Source: Methanimicrococcus sp034006575 (GTDB lineage Archaea; Halobacteriota; Methanosarcinia; Methanosarcinales; Methanosarcinaceae). Taken from it: a DNA stretch of 64,000 nucleotides. How positions within the stretch are numbered: position 1 is the stretch's first letter; each line of letters begins with the position of its first letter. The notes under the pieces were generated by a model. That model did no database searches. It was not told the origin of the DNA and was given only the letters and a program-made list of their open reading frames with translations. Both the position numbers and the translations under genes were made by a program. Shown piece by piece: positions 1 through 7,996 of this stretch. Location: assembly GCA_034006575.1 (NCBI GenBank), contig JAVESN010000001.1, positions 21,610 through 85,609 of the forward strand, written 5' to 3'.

Positions 1-463
1 ATTCGGTGTCGGTGACTTTGAATTCTCCTTTTGAGCCGACGCCGGACGGGATTTTTCGAAACAGATTTTCCGTCAGCGCTTTAATATCGGGTATGACGTC
101 TTCTCTTTGAAGAGTCGTTTTCATTAAACGAACGCCGCAGTTGATGTCAAAGCCGACGCCCCCCGGGCTGATGACGCCTTCTTCTTCGTCAAAAGCCGCA
201 ACGCCGCCGATGGTAAAACCGTATCCGAGATGGACGTCCGGCATGGCCATGGAATATTCTAAAATGCCCGGCAATACGGAAACGTTGGCCACTTGATTGA
301 TGGTTTCATTGTCAATGCTTCCCATCAGCTTTTCCGATAAGAAGAGGCGGCCGGGAACTCTCATCCCGCCGACCCGATTTTTGGGGATGTCCCAAATATA
401 ATCGTTGACGCGATGTAATTCGTTTGTAATCCCCGCTTCGTTTTTTTCCGTTTGATTTGACAT
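1..463 (-). CDS. rtcB: RtcB RNA-splicing ligase, N-terminal part (cut by window edge)
   Basis: The first ~154 residues of RtcB, which joins 2',3'-cyclic phosphate or 3'-phosphate RNA ends to 5'-OH ends in archaeal tRNA splicing, using Mn2+ and GTP. Visible family signatures are MAMPDVHLGYGFTIGGVAA and GGVGFDINCGVR; the Cys of the latter is a conserved metal ligand. The start is the ATG at 463 (MSNQTEK...). The remainder lies beyond base 1. The archease gene, whose product activates RtcB, lies just upstream on the same strand, so the pair is probably co-expressed although separated by a 240-base AT-rich spacer with a tandem repeat. Confidence 0.95.
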   Translation of the reverse strand, partial: MSNQTEKNEAGITNELHRVNDYIWDIPKNRVGGMRVPGRLFLSEKLMGSIDNETINQVANVSVLPGILEYSMAMPDVHLGYGFTIGGVAAFDEEEGVISPGGVGFDINCGVRLMKTTLQREDVIPDIKALTENLFRKIPSGVGSKGEFKVTDTE

Positions 464-524
464 ATTTTTTCCTGTGTATTTATTTTAATGATGTCTCTTC
501 TTTGGTTTACTTTGATTTAAAATG

Positions 525-599
525 TTTGATTCTTTATTTTTTCAAAGCGTTTGATTCTTTATTTTTTCAAAGCGTTTGATTCTTTATTTTTTCAAAACG
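525..599. repeat. 25-bp tandem repeat, 3 copies
   Basis: Three head-to-tail copies (525-549, 550-574, 575-599) of a T-rich unit starting TTTGATTCTTTATTTTTTCA, followed by a diverged fourth copy. It sits between archease and rtcB. No function is visible; one of many unrelated minisatellites in this window. Confidence 0.9.
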
Positions 600-702
600 T
601 TTGATTCCGTGTTTTTAAAAATGTTGACTTTTTGTTTTCTTAAAAGTGTTCCATTCTTTGTTTCTTAAAAAAACGTATTTTGTTTTTTCGGATTTCATCT
701 AT

Positions 703-1155
703 TTATAAATCCAAAACGACTTCGGTTTCAAAACCGTCTTTTGTTTTTTCGACGCGGATCCCGTTATATGTAATCGCCTTGACTTCGGTTTTGAAATTTT
801 GTTTTTGAGAATCAATCGGCTCGCCCGAAACGGCGGCATTTATGGAATACATTTCTTTGCCGTCTTCATCCGTTTTTGCTCCGACTTCTTTGACGGTCAC
901 GTTTCCGAGAACCGTTTCTTCGGCGTCGAATAAAAACAAAAGCTCCGATAAAAAATCAACCATTAAGTTTTCTAAATCAATCGCTTCAAGTTCGATTTCA
1001 AATTCGATTTGCGATTGAATCGTTGAGATGTCGGCAATCACGGTAAGGGTCGCCAAGGCGGCATTTTCAAAGACCTTTTCAAGCGTTTCTCCGTATGCGA
1101 TAAATCGAATATCGGCGACGTGATCTATATATTTAAAATTCGAATTTTGAGACAT
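703..1155 (-). CDS. Archease (RtcB ligase activator)
   Basis: About 150-residue archease of the SHS2-fold family. It promotes guanylation and multiple turnover of the RtcB ligase. The N-terminal motif KYIDHVADIRFIAYGETLEKVFENAALA and the central IDLENLMVDFLSELLFLFD are family hallmarks; the C-terminus (GIRVEKTKDGFETEVVLDL) is also typical. I chose the ATG at 1155 (MSQNSNFKYIDH...) rather than an upstream in-frame start, because it matches the usual family N-terminus and avoids overlap with the gene ending at 1169. Neighbour rtcB (downstream on the same strand) supports the call. Confidence 0.93.
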   Translation of the reverse strand: MSQNSNFKYIDHVADIRFIAYGETLEKVFENAALATLTVIADISTIQSQIEFEIELEAIDLENLMVDFLSELLFLFDAEETVLGNVTVKEVGAKTDEDGKEMYSINAAVSGEPIDSQKQNFKTEVKAITYNGIRVEKTKDGFETEVVLDL

Positions 1156-1168
1156 TTTTGGGCCGGCT

Positions 1169-1849
1169 TTATTTTTCTTTTTTTGCGCTCTCTTCTTTCC
1201 CCAAAACTTTCCAAATATGGTAAATTCGCTGAAACGCGGTGATGTGAGAGCCTGCGGCAATGAGAATCATGCTCCATCCGAGAAACGAAATTCCGCCGAA
1301 TGCCGCGGATTGGCTGTAATAGGCGATGTAGCCGAAATCTAAAAAGGTGGCCGCTAATATTATGATTAAACGGTCGGCGCGCCCCATGATTCCGCCGTAA
1401 TATCTTCCGATGTCCATGGCTTGAGCCTGGGTTCCGAGATAGCTGGTTAAAAGAACGCCGGCAAGGGCGATGACTCCGATTTGCCACGGGCAAAATCCGC
1501 CGAATATAATTCCGGAAATGATAAAAATATCCGCGTAGCGGTCAATGACGTGGTCTAAAAAGTCGCCTTTTTTTCCGGCAATCCCGCGAAGCCGGGCAAC
1601 GGCGCCGTCAAGCGCGTCCAGTCCGGAATTGATTAAAACGCAAATGGCCGCGACCAACAAAAAATAATGCGGCGCGGATATGTCAAAATGCTGTTCTCCG
1701 GCGATGTAATAAAAAATGCCGGCAAATATCGAAAAGATAAATGAAATGATGGAAAGCGTATTTGGGGATACGCCGATTTTAATAAAAATTTTTGCAACCG
1801 GATCGATAATAATTCCCGCAACATATGGTCTGAGCGAATTAGCGGCCAT
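1169..1849 (-). CDS. CDP-alcohol phosphatidyltransferase family enzyme (archaeal phospholipid synthesis)
   Basis: A 226-residue integral membrane enzyme that transfers a phospho-alcohol from or to a CDP-activated lipid. The diagnostic CDP-alcohol phosphotransferase signature is complete near residues 82-108: DALDG, then AVARL, then G-D-F-L-D-H-V-I-D, giving the D-x2-DG-x2-AR-x8-G-x3-D-x3-D pattern with its metal-binding aspartates. About six hydrophobic segments follow the family topology. In archaea this family makes archaetidylinositol phosphate, archaetidylserine or archaetidylglycerol phosphate; the sequence alone does not tell which. It lies 13 bases upstream of archease and is probably in the same transcript. 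Confidence 0.85.
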   Translation of the reverse strand: MAANSLRPYVAGIIIDPVAKIFIKIGVSPNTLSIISFIFSIFAGIFYYIAGEQHFDISAPHYFLLVAAICVLINSGLDALDGAVARLRGIAGKKGDFLDHVIDRYADIFIISGIIFGGFCPWQIGVIALAGVLLTSYLGTQAQAMDIGRYYGGIMGRADRLIIILAATFLDFGYIAYYSQSAAFGGISFLGWSMILIAAGSHITAFQRIYHIWKVLGKEESAKKEK

Positions 1850-1924
1850 TGAGTGTCTGTTTCCTTTATTTTCGTTTGTTTTCGTTTTCTATAGTTATCT
1901 GTTTATCTATAAATAACAATTCGC

Positions 1925-2533
1925 TTAAAACGAATTTCTTGCGGCGGCGTACAGATATCCGATTTTAGCCGAATGTTCCAATTGCGCCGTAATATGATAT
2001 GCTTCTTCCAACGTCTCCCCGACGGCAATTGTTCCGTGTCCGAATATGATTGCCCCCCTCGCGCCGGTTTTAAAAAGAGTCGCCGCGTTTTCTGCCAGCT
2101 CTTCGCTTCCGATGTCCCCGAATATAATCGGAATTTCTTTTAAAAATAATTTTCCCTCGCTGTCCATCGGGAAAATCCCATCGTTTCCCCTCTCGTTTTC
2201 CAAAATCGACATCACAACCGAATACGGGCAATGCGCGTGAAGAATCGCGCCGGCATTTGTTTCTTGATATATCCTCCGATGAACGGGCGTCTCCGAAGAC
2301 GCCGTTTTTTCGATGACGTCGGAAACCTCCGGCGCCGTTAACGTCTCGGTACCATCGTTCCAAATCGGAACTTCAATCACACCATCTCGTCCGATTTCAT
2401 CCAGCGGCGTTTTTGTTTTCGTAATTAAAAACGAATTTCCCGACCTCGAACGAATGCTGATGTTTCCGAAATTCGCCTCAACCAAACCCGCGGAAACGAT
2501 TTTCTTTCCGATTTCCGACATTTTTCGCTGCAT
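1925..2533 (-). CDS. Class II aldolase/adducin family protein (FucA-like)
   Basis: A 202-residue zinc-dependent class II aldolase. Family features: GLVEANFGNISIR near the N-terminus, the catalytic/metal segment ILHAHCPYSVVMS with two His, IFGHGTIAVG, and the C-terminal EEAYHITAQLEHSAK with the third metal His. Members cleave L-fuculose-1-phosphate or related sugar phosphates; in methanogens the physiological substrate is uncertain. Length is close to that of FucA (about 215). The start at 2533 (MQRKMSEIG) is preceded by a purine-rich GGAAAAGGG stretch; Met5 is an alternative. No sugar-catabolic neighbours are visible. Confidence 0.8.
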   Translation of the reverse strand: MQRKMSEIGKKIVSAGLVEANFGNISIRSRSGNSFLITKTKTPLDEIGRDGVIEVPIWNDGTETLTAPEVSDVIEKTASSETPVHRRIYQETNAGAILHAHCPYSVVMSILENERGNDGIFPMDSEGKLFLKEIPIIFGDIGSEELAENAATLFKTGARGAIIFGHGTIAVGETLEEAYHITAQLEHSAKIGYLYAAARNSF

Positions 2534-2730
2534 TTTCCCTTTTCCTTTCTATTTTTTTATTCTCTTTTTTTTATTCTCTTTTTTCTTTGCTTTTTATTTC
2601 ATCCTTTTTCCATTTTTCTTTTTTTAAAATTCATTTTTTAAATCCGAAATATGACGATTTTTTCTTTCTTTTCAAGATTAAACCGTTTCATCCTTTAAAA
2701 AAGCATCATTTTTTTGATTTTCTCCCATAA

Positions 2731-2743
2731 TATTTATAAATTA
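2731..2743 (+). promoter_or_regulatory. TATA box of tRNA-Thr
   Basis: TATTTATAAATTA lies about 30 bases before the tRNA 5' end, the usual archaeal box A distance. Confidence 0.6.
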
Positions 2744-2773
2744 TAACTTGTATGTATGGGATACTTCAAAAGC

Positions 2774-2845
2774 GCCTCGTTGGCTTAGGGGTATAGCGGC
2801 TGACTTGTAATCAGCAGGTCGCGTGTTCAAATCACGCACGGGGCT
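2774..2845 (+). tRNA. tRNA-Thr (anticodon TGT)
   Basis: A 72-nt tRNA cloverleaf. The 7-bp acceptor stem GCCTCGT/ACGGGGC includes one T-G wobble. Anticodon stem GCTGA/TCAGC carries the loop CTTGTAA, giving anticodon TGT (threonine, ACA codons). The T-arm is GCGTG-TTCAAAT-CACGC. No CCA is encoded and no intron is seen. It is followed by a strong hairpin. Confidence 0.95.
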
Positions 2846-2852
2846 TACAATG

Positions 2853-2889
2853 GAATATTCAAATCATTAACGGATTTGAATATTCTTTT
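2853..2889 (+). terminator. Hairpin terminator after tRNA-Thr
   Basis: A perfect 13-bp inverted repeat (GAATATTCAAATC, 7-nt loop, GATTTGAATATTC) at 2853-2885, followed by TTTT. It starts 8 bases after the tRNA and probably ends its transcript. Confidence 0.6.
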
Positions 2890-2983
2890 AAAACTTCTTT
2901 TTATTTTCTGTCTTTTTAATTGATATTTCTTAAAAATGTGGTCTCACGTTTTAAATAATCACCTAAAATAAAATAAAGAACCA

Positions 2984-2991
2984 TTTTTATA
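2984..2991 (+). promoter_or_regulatory. TATA box in front of first Ntn-hydrolase-like copy
   Basis: TTTTTATA about 28 bases before the ATG at 3015, with no ribosome binding site between. The second copy at 3633 has the same spacing. This suggests leaderless transcripts for both. Confidence 0.45.
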
Positions 2992-3014
2992 CACCATTCT
3001 ATATATTGTCGGTT

Positions 3015-3221
3015 ATGACATCTGAAATCGCTATTATGAACCGAAATGCTATTGCTTTGGCAGCAGATAGCATCGTTACTCTTCAAACAGAAACCGGCAA
3101 CAAAACATATTCAACGGCTAACAAACTTTTTGCATTAAGTTACAACCATTCAATTGGATTAATGGTTAATAACAACGCCACTTTTCTTGGAATCCCTTGG
3201 GAAACGGCTATCACTCTTTAA
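3015..3221 (+). pseudogene. Truncated copy of the Ntn-hydrolase-like gene (N-terminal 68 residues only)
   Basis: Residues 1-68 align almost gap-free with the start of the full gene at 3633 (shared MTSEI, AADSI, TGxKTYSTA, HSIG, MVNNNA, FLG, PWET), then a TAA stop is reached where the full copy continues for about 325 more residues. The sequence just after the stop matches the 3' end of the full-length copy and its downstream small gene. The simplest reading is an internal deletion of about 0.98 kb, probably across a shared TTTA at the two ends. The start ATG directly encodes Met-Thr. It could still make a short peptide, but the fold would be incomplete. Confidence 0.75.
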
Positions 3222-3235
3222 AGGGGAATATTAAA

Positions 3236-3367
3236 ATGAAAACATACAAATCATATGAAGAATTTGAAAGAGAATTTCTTCCAAACAGGCATAAAAGAAA
3301 AGTAACGGAATCTTCCAAAAGCTTTGGTCGATTATCGACTTTAATGAAAACAAAAAATCAATATTAA
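3236..3367 (+). CDS. Small basic protein, first copy (43 residues), partner of the Ntn-hydrolase-like gene
   Basis: A 43-residue ORF starting MKTYKSYEEFEREFLPNRHK, homologous to the 42-residue ORF at 4820. The two share the core EEFE-x-EFLPNRHKRK and the tail MKTKN. A purine-rich AAGGGGAATATTAAA precedes the ATG. It directly follows the truncated large gene, so gene order matches the intact module. I do not recognise the family. That it stayed open although its large partner was deleted suggests either recent deletion or an independent role. Confidence 0.6.
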   Translation: MKTYKSYEEFEREFLPNRHKRKVTESSKSFGRLSTLMKTKNQY

Positions 3368-3601
3368 TTTTTTTCTCTTCAATCAAGAAGTGCATATTGT
3401 AGGGCTTCAACGGAACTCGTTTCATAAAAAATTTCCTTGGTTTATTTTCATCACATTTTCTCCCCAGGGTCACGCGTAGAATTGAGGATTTTCTCTTATA
3501 ATTTTTAAGATATTTTGATATAATATTTCATTTCTATAATTATGCCGGAATCACATTTTTTTAAATTTGATAATTATCGTATTTTATTATATTAAACAAC
3601 A

Positions 3602-3610
3602 TTTTTATAT
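3602..3610 (+). promoter_or_regulatory. TATA box of intact Ntn-hydrolase-like gene
   Basis: TTTTTATAT about 26-28 bases before the ATG at 3633, with no Shine-Dalgarno sequence: a likely leaderless start, as for the first copy. Confidence 0.45.
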
Positions 3611-3632
3611 TATCTGTTCTATTCATGTTTTT

Positions 3633-4823
3633 ATGACCTCCGAAATAGTCATTATGAGTAAAAATGCGGTTGCTTTGGCGGCGGATAGCATTGCCACCTT
3701 ATATACAAAAACCGGCGACAAGACATATTCAACGGCGAGCAAAATTTTTGAATTAAATTGTCATCATTCCATCGGATTCATGGTTAACAACAACGCCGCT
3801 TTTCTCGGGGTTCCCTGGGAAACGATTATGACTCTTTACAAAAAAGAATCCGCCGAAAAATCATATGCCGCGTTGGAAGATTGCGTCGATGATTTTATAA
3901 AGTTTTTAGAAACGTGTCATTTATTTTCACACGAAAACCAATTAAAAATGGCTTTTGCAGAATTGAGGTATTTCCAAGAGTTTATTCTTTATCGGTTCGA
4001 AAAAGCGTTAATTGAAAAATTCGATGAAACATCCTCCGAATTAAGTTATGACGAACAAATCGCTGTATTGCGATCCTGTTTAAATAATTTGATCGAATCG
4101 ACAAAAAAGATAGACGATTACATAGATTGCGATGATTCGTTTATTGAAAAATATTTTGATGAAATCGAAGAGATATTGAAACAATATTATGAGAATATTT
4201 ATGACGATTTAAAAATTGAAATAATTGAACTCAATAAATGCTATTTTAGAAAAAGTCTTGAGGAATATTATACCCGCGTCGTTGTTGCCGGTTTCGGATG
4301 TAATGATCTTTTCCCCAAAATATGTCATATAAACATCGACCGTATGATTGAAAATAAACTTTATTACACGAAAGATTTCGTAGAATCAGGCGATAACGGA
4401 CACGGGGCGGCTATTTTCCCCTTTTCTCAACAGGACACAATAGACACATTTGTTTGCGGGATTAACACTCATTTCAAAGAGTATATCAAAGAATTAATCG
4501 ATGAATTCTGTCCCGAGCAATCAAAAAACATGTCGGATAAAATTGAAGATTTTTCAGAAAATAATTATGCGTGTCCTATTTTTAGTGCCTTCAATCATTT
4601 GCCAAAATCAGAATTGGCGACGATGGCCGAAACCCTCATTCATTTAACGTTTTTTAATCCTAAAATCTCCGCACAACCGATGTCGATGAACGGCTCGACG
4701 GATGTGGCCGTCATCTCCAAAGAGGAAGGTTTTGTATGGATTAAACGCGAATATTATTTTGAGGCGAGTTTAAATTATCATTATATTGCAAAATATTATA
4801 ATTTAATGGGAGTATTTAAATGA
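3633..4823 (+). CDS. Proteasome beta-like (putative Ntn-hydrolase) protein of unknown function
   Basis: A 396-residue protein. The N-terminus, Met-Thr-Ser-Glu-Ile then KNAVALAADSIAT, resembles 20S proteasome beta subunits and their bacterial relatives: a Thr exposed after Met removal, followed by a strand and the (V/A)(A/L)LAAD motif. The segment HHSIGFMVNNNAAFLGVPWET (residues ~47-67) follows, then ~330 residues rich in acidic helices, far longer than a proteasome subunit (~210). I recall similar uncharacterised proteins in bacteria, but no assigned function. I start at 3633 because the truncated paralogue has ATG at the same place and because Thr2 would be the nucleophile. It overlaps the next small gene by ATGA. 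Ntn-hydrolase activity is an inference. Confidence 0.65.
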   Translation: MTSEIVIMSKNAVALAADSIATLYTKTGDKTYSTASKIFELNCHHSIGFMVNNNAAFLGVPWETIMTLYKKESAEKSYAALEDCVDDFIKFLETCHLFSHENQLKMAFAELRYFQEFILYRFEKALIEKFDETSSELSYDEQIAVLRSCLNNLIESTKKIDDYIDCDDSFIEKYFDEIEEILKQYYENIYDDLKIEIIELNKCYFRKSLEEYYTRVVVAGFGCNDLFPKICHINIDRMIENKLYYTKDFVESGDNGHGAAIFPFSQQDTIDTFVCGINTHFKEYIKELIDEFCPEQSKNMSDKIEDFSENNYACPIFSAFNHLPKSELATMAETLIHLTFFNPKISAQPMSMNGSTDVAVISKEEGFVWIKREYYFEASLNYHYIAKYYNLMGVFK

Positions 4824-4948
4824 AAAAATACAAATCTTTTGAAGAATTTGAAAAAGAATTTCTTCCAAACAGGCACAAAAGAAAAACCACAGAACCCTCC
4901 CAAAACTTTGACCGATTCTTTGCTTCAATGAAAACAAAAAACCGATAA
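4820..4948 (+). CDS. Small basic protein, second copy (42 residues), translationally coupled to the Ntn-hydrolase-like gene
   Basis: MKKYKSFEEFEKEFLPNRHK plus 22 further residues; highly charged, with no membrane segment or Cys. Its ATG overlaps the TGA of the large gene (ATGA), a sign of translational coupling and hence of a shared job. About 29 of 42 residues match the copy at 3236, the core FLPNRHKRK being identical. Family unknown. It could be a substrate, adaptor or inhibitor of the putative hydrolase; none of these is shown. Confidence 0.65.
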   Translation: MKKYKSFEEFEKEFLPNRHKRKTTEPSQNFDRFFASMKTKNR

Positions 4949-5040
4949 CCTTTTTTATATTCCATTTTTTATTTTTATATCTCATTTTTTATTTATAATA
5001 TATTTTTTATTTTGAATTCATTTTTTTATTTTTAATCTTC

Positions 5041-5793
5041 TCATTCCCGACATTTGCAATTCTCAATCAAACGCGGATACACTTTCTCAATTATGGTTTC
5101 CAAATTGACAATATCTTCGCGATTGTATTCCAAAAGCGTATCTAAAGCCGCCTCGTCGCCGCGCCGGTATTTTCTCCACAAGCGAACGGCTTCCCACCCG
5201 TCGACATCTTTTACGTTGTCGCCGCGAACGATTCCGATTTCGCGCTCGATTTTTTTAAGACCGCCGCTGTAGCCGATTCTTTTGAGCGGATACATCAAAT
5301 CCATATGCAAATGATTGAAACAAATTTCCGGAAATTCGTGTTTGATAAAAGGCAAATCAAAGCGTGCGCCGTTAAATGTAATCAGCATTTTGTATTTTGA
5401 AAACTCATCGACGATGTCGTCCAAATCAATACCCTGAACGTACGTTTTGGCTTCTTTTCGATTGTAAATCCCGACAACCGTTATCGTATCGTATCCGGGG
5501 GACAAGCCGGTTGTTTCAATATCCACAAAAGCGACGTCCTTGCAAAATTCGGAATAAGCGCGCCAATGCTCGGCCGACGGCAATTTTTCGGCAAAAAAAG
5601 AATGATCTTTTTCTTTTAAACGGGACTCGGATTCCTCAATTCCGGCTTCAATCGCCTTTTGCTTCGCGCAGGAAATCGGCAAATCGGTTTTCTTCTCAAG
5701 AGCGTCGTCCCAAGATTGAATCCCAAAATCCCAAATCTTTTTTTCAACGGTTTTTCCGATGCCGTTCATTTGAATATAAGAATTTCTGAGCAT
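5041..5793 (-). CDS. RNase H-fold 3'-5' exonuclease family protein (DEDDy, YprB-like)
   Basis: A 250-residue predicted exonuclease of the RNase_H_2 type. The DEDDy residues are visible: FVDIETTGLS (Exo I, residues ~88-97), LITFNGARFDLPFI (Exo II, ~136-149) and YNREDIVNLE (Exo III, ~223-232). The N-terminus (MNGIGKTVEKKIWDFGIQSWDDAL) looks like a helix-hairpin-helix segment, as in related archaeal proteins. The nucleic acid substrate is unknown. It stands alone, with long AT-rich flanks. Confidence 0.82.
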   Translation of the reverse strand: MLRNSYIQMNGIGKTVEKKIWDFGIQSWDDALEKKTDLPISCAKQKAIEAGIEESESRLKEKDHSFFAEKLPSAEHWRAYSEFCKDVAFVDIETTGLSPGYDTITVVGIYNRKEAKTYVQGIDLDDIVDEFSKYKMLITFNGARFDLPFIKHEFPEICFNHLHMDLMYPLKRIGYSGGLKKIEREIGIVRGDNVKDVDGWEAVRLWRKYRRGDEAALDTLLEYNREDIVNLETIIEKVYPRLIENCKCRE

Positions 5794-6303
5794 AAACCGT
5801 AGATAGTTCTTTTCATTCTTTAAAGTTTATGAAAAAATCATTTTTTAAGGCTTTTTAAAACCAATTTAATCGGGCAAAAAAGCAAATCAAAATTAAATAA
5901 AAAACGCATCGAAAGTAATCGTCGTTTCAATTTTTGAAATATTTCCAACGCGTGTGTTTCAATCCTCTCATTGAAAAATCGGATTGATTTCTCCTTATCG
6001 ACTTCTTATCTGAAATTTATTCTTATATCGCTATCGTTTTTTTCTTTCGCTTAAACCATTGTTTAAATCCGATTTTCATGAAACGATTCTTTTCGCAAAT
6101 GGAACCGTTAATCCGTAATACGCGCTATCCGGCGGGCTTTTAAAACACACCTGTTTCATCCGATTTCTTCATTCATACGTCTATTGTTTTATTTTTATAT
6201 TATCTCTGTTTTATATTTTGTCTCCTCTCTATATTGTTTAATTTTTATATTATTCAGTCCTTTTATATTATCCCCTCTGTTTTATTCCGGTTTTTTTATT
6301 TTT
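5794..6303. other. Intergenic AT-rich stretch, no gene seen
   Basis: 510 bases without a convincing ORF or RNA. 6160-6300 is a loose run of T-rich phrases alternating TTTATATTAT and TCTGTTTTAT, similar in flavour to the repeats near 14.7 kb. Confidence 0.5.
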
Positions 6304-6702
6304 TCACATGATATCTTCTAATCTTTTTAACGCATTGGAATATCGTAACTCCCCGTTTGCATCTTTTATCACATAGTCTTCACGCCTGACCGTGCAAAAG
6401 AAATCTTTTCTTTCCTTATGAATGTCGGCAACCATCGTTGTTACGATGTAAATCGTTCCATCTTTTTCAGGCGGCAGCTTTGTTTTTGTTTTGTCCGGTA
6501 TGGATGAGAATATTTTTATTCCATTGACGTAACACTATAAAATTTTTTTAACGTGAATCGTTACGATTTTATCTCCCAACGCGGCAGGATAAATGGACAA
6601 TTCATTATCTTCATTCAATATGACAACATTGTTTCGGGTGGTGTTTACAATCTTGTATCCGGAATATTCATACACGTCATTGTCTTCATTCGTTAAATTC
6701 AT
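6304..6702 (-). CDS. Hypothetical protein with an in-frame amber codon (possible pyrrolysine)
   Basis: Reading from the ATG at 6702, 55 codons (MNLTNEDNDVYEYSGYKIVN...) lead to TAG at 6537-6535. The same frame then continues for 76 codons without a stop (CYVNGIKIFSSIPDKTKTK..., GTIYIVTTMVADIHKER, ...KRLEDIM) to TGA at 6304. The total is 132 residues if TAG is decoded. The downstream half resembles small phage- and plasmid-borne proteins in which GIPV is followed by a YIVS-x-LVA motif, so both halves look like one domain. In Methanosarcinaceae TAG encodes pyrrolysine, and no other gene in this window ends in TAG. The alternative is a nonsense-mutated pseudogene. Confidence 0.5.
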
Positions 6703-6708
6703 TAACAG

Positions 6709-6999
6709 TCACCACCCCGTTTGCGAAATGACGCCCTCTTCTTTTATGCTAATGCGGTCCGTGTCAACGTTTCCTTTAAATCTTAATATTTCCCAAAACT
6801 TTCTGACACGCATTGATTGTAAGTAAGGATGTTTTTTTCCGTCATAGAAAACATCATTTTTTATTTTCCCCGGATTTTCTCCTGTTTCTTGTTTAAACAA
6901 CCCGGCGTATTCAATGTTGCAACTCCGACCTCTTCCGGATGTATCGCCCCGACATATGCCATTCCCGCAACCGCATTTTTTTTTCGGTCTTTCTTTCAT
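6709..6999 (-). pseudogene. Possible frameshifted small ORF
   Basis: A 96-codon ORF (MKERPKKKCGCGNG...) just upstream of the amber ORF. After the nine-A run near 6976-6984 another frame reads AVAGMAYVGAIHPEEVGVAT before stopping, which looks more protein-like than the Cys/Gly/Arg-rich continuation of the first frame. Beyond ~6860 the first frame is again plausible (KKHPYLQSMRVRKFWEILRF). This may be a gene broken by indels. No family recognised. Confidence 0.3.
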
Positions 7000-7263
7000 T
7001 TTTAATCACTCTTTCCTATCCCTTCGCATTTTTATAAAACGATGGTTTTAACCCATCAAATTATATTTAAAAAAACAAACACTTATACGAATAGGTAACA
7101 TAATAATCTATTCTGTAAAGTTTAAATTATAAAAAAGGTTTTGAATTTATCAAAAAATATCCGGTGTCATTCGATAAACTCAAGCCGATCTCCTAAACGT
7201 CGCCGGCGGCTCATTCATCTCTGTCTTTTGGAGTCATTTCATTCGATGACCCCTTTTGAGTTT

Positions 7264-7824
7264 TTAATATCTTTCATATCCCGTCGCTGTTTGTCTTTTT
7301 TCAAGAGCGAATGTCAGCGCGTTAATCTGTGTCGGAATCGCACCGATTGCCGTGCACGTTTCAAGAGAAATGCCTTTGGTTGTAATGTCCAAATGATATT
7401 GGGCTCTTTCAAAAAGGTCTTTTGGGAGTCCTTTTCGACCCAAACCGACTAAAAACATATAGGATTTCTTTTTCATATTTCCGGCGGCGACATCAAGCGG
7501 CGTCAACGTTTTTTGAGGGGACGGTTTGGAGGTGGTTGTGACAACCGAGCCGAAATGCGCGGGAAAGCCTTTTGGAGGCAAATCCGAGACAAACAAATGA
7601 TGTTCTTGGTTTAACAAATCCAAATATTTTCCGGATTCTCCGATTGTGGTTTTATCCATCACGAATTCAACCAGCTCATTTTTTTCCATTTTAAACGGAA
7701 AATCAAAAAGCGCAAGCGAAAAACCGTAAGCGTAGCAAATCGGCGCGGCTCTCGCAATCGCTCGGTAATGCGCGTCAACGATTTTGATTTTATCATACAT
7801 ATTTACAATGCCCATTGTCAGCAT
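7264..7824 (-). CDS. DUF531 family protein (archaeal)
   Basis: A 186-residue protein matching what I recall of DUF531, a family confined to archaea and common in methanogens: MGIVNMYDKIKIVDAHYRAIARAAPICYAYGFSLALFDFPF at the N-terminus and a C-terminal block (FLVGLGRKGLP, HLDITTKGISLETCTAIGAIP) that resembles a SPOUT-like methyltransferase SAM-binding knot (inference). Biochemical function unknown. The ATG at 7824 (MLTMGIVNMYDK) is chosen over an upstream TTG because GAGAGAG precedes it. Confidence 0.75.
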   Translation of the reverse strand: MLTMGIVNMYDKIKIVDAHYRAIARAAPICYAYGFSLALFDFPFKMEKNELVEFVMDKTTIGESGKYLDLLNQEHHLFVSDLPPKGFPAHFGSVVTTTSKPSPQKTLTPLDVAAGNMKKKSYMFLVGLGRKGLPKDLFERAQYHLDITTKGISLETCTAIGAIPTQINALTFALEKRQTATGYERY

Positions 7825-7996
7825 AAATCTCTCTCTTTGTTGGTTCTTCAAATTATTTTAAGGAATTTGGATTTTTGGTTTTTATTCTTCTTCAAAACTC
7901 GATAGCGCATTTTTATTTTTTCTGAAAACGTGACGACGGCAAAACAATAAATGCCGCGCGGCGCAAAAAGAGTCGAGTCCGATTTCTTTTGTATAT

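Noticed and set aside
5950..5990. CRISPR-like GTTTCAATCC sequence
   Set aside because: A single occurrence, no second repeat or spacer, no cas genes in the window.
6593..6826. 77-codon plus-strand ORF opposite the amber ORF
   Set aside because: No ribosome binding site and no protein-like features; the minus strand reading is better.
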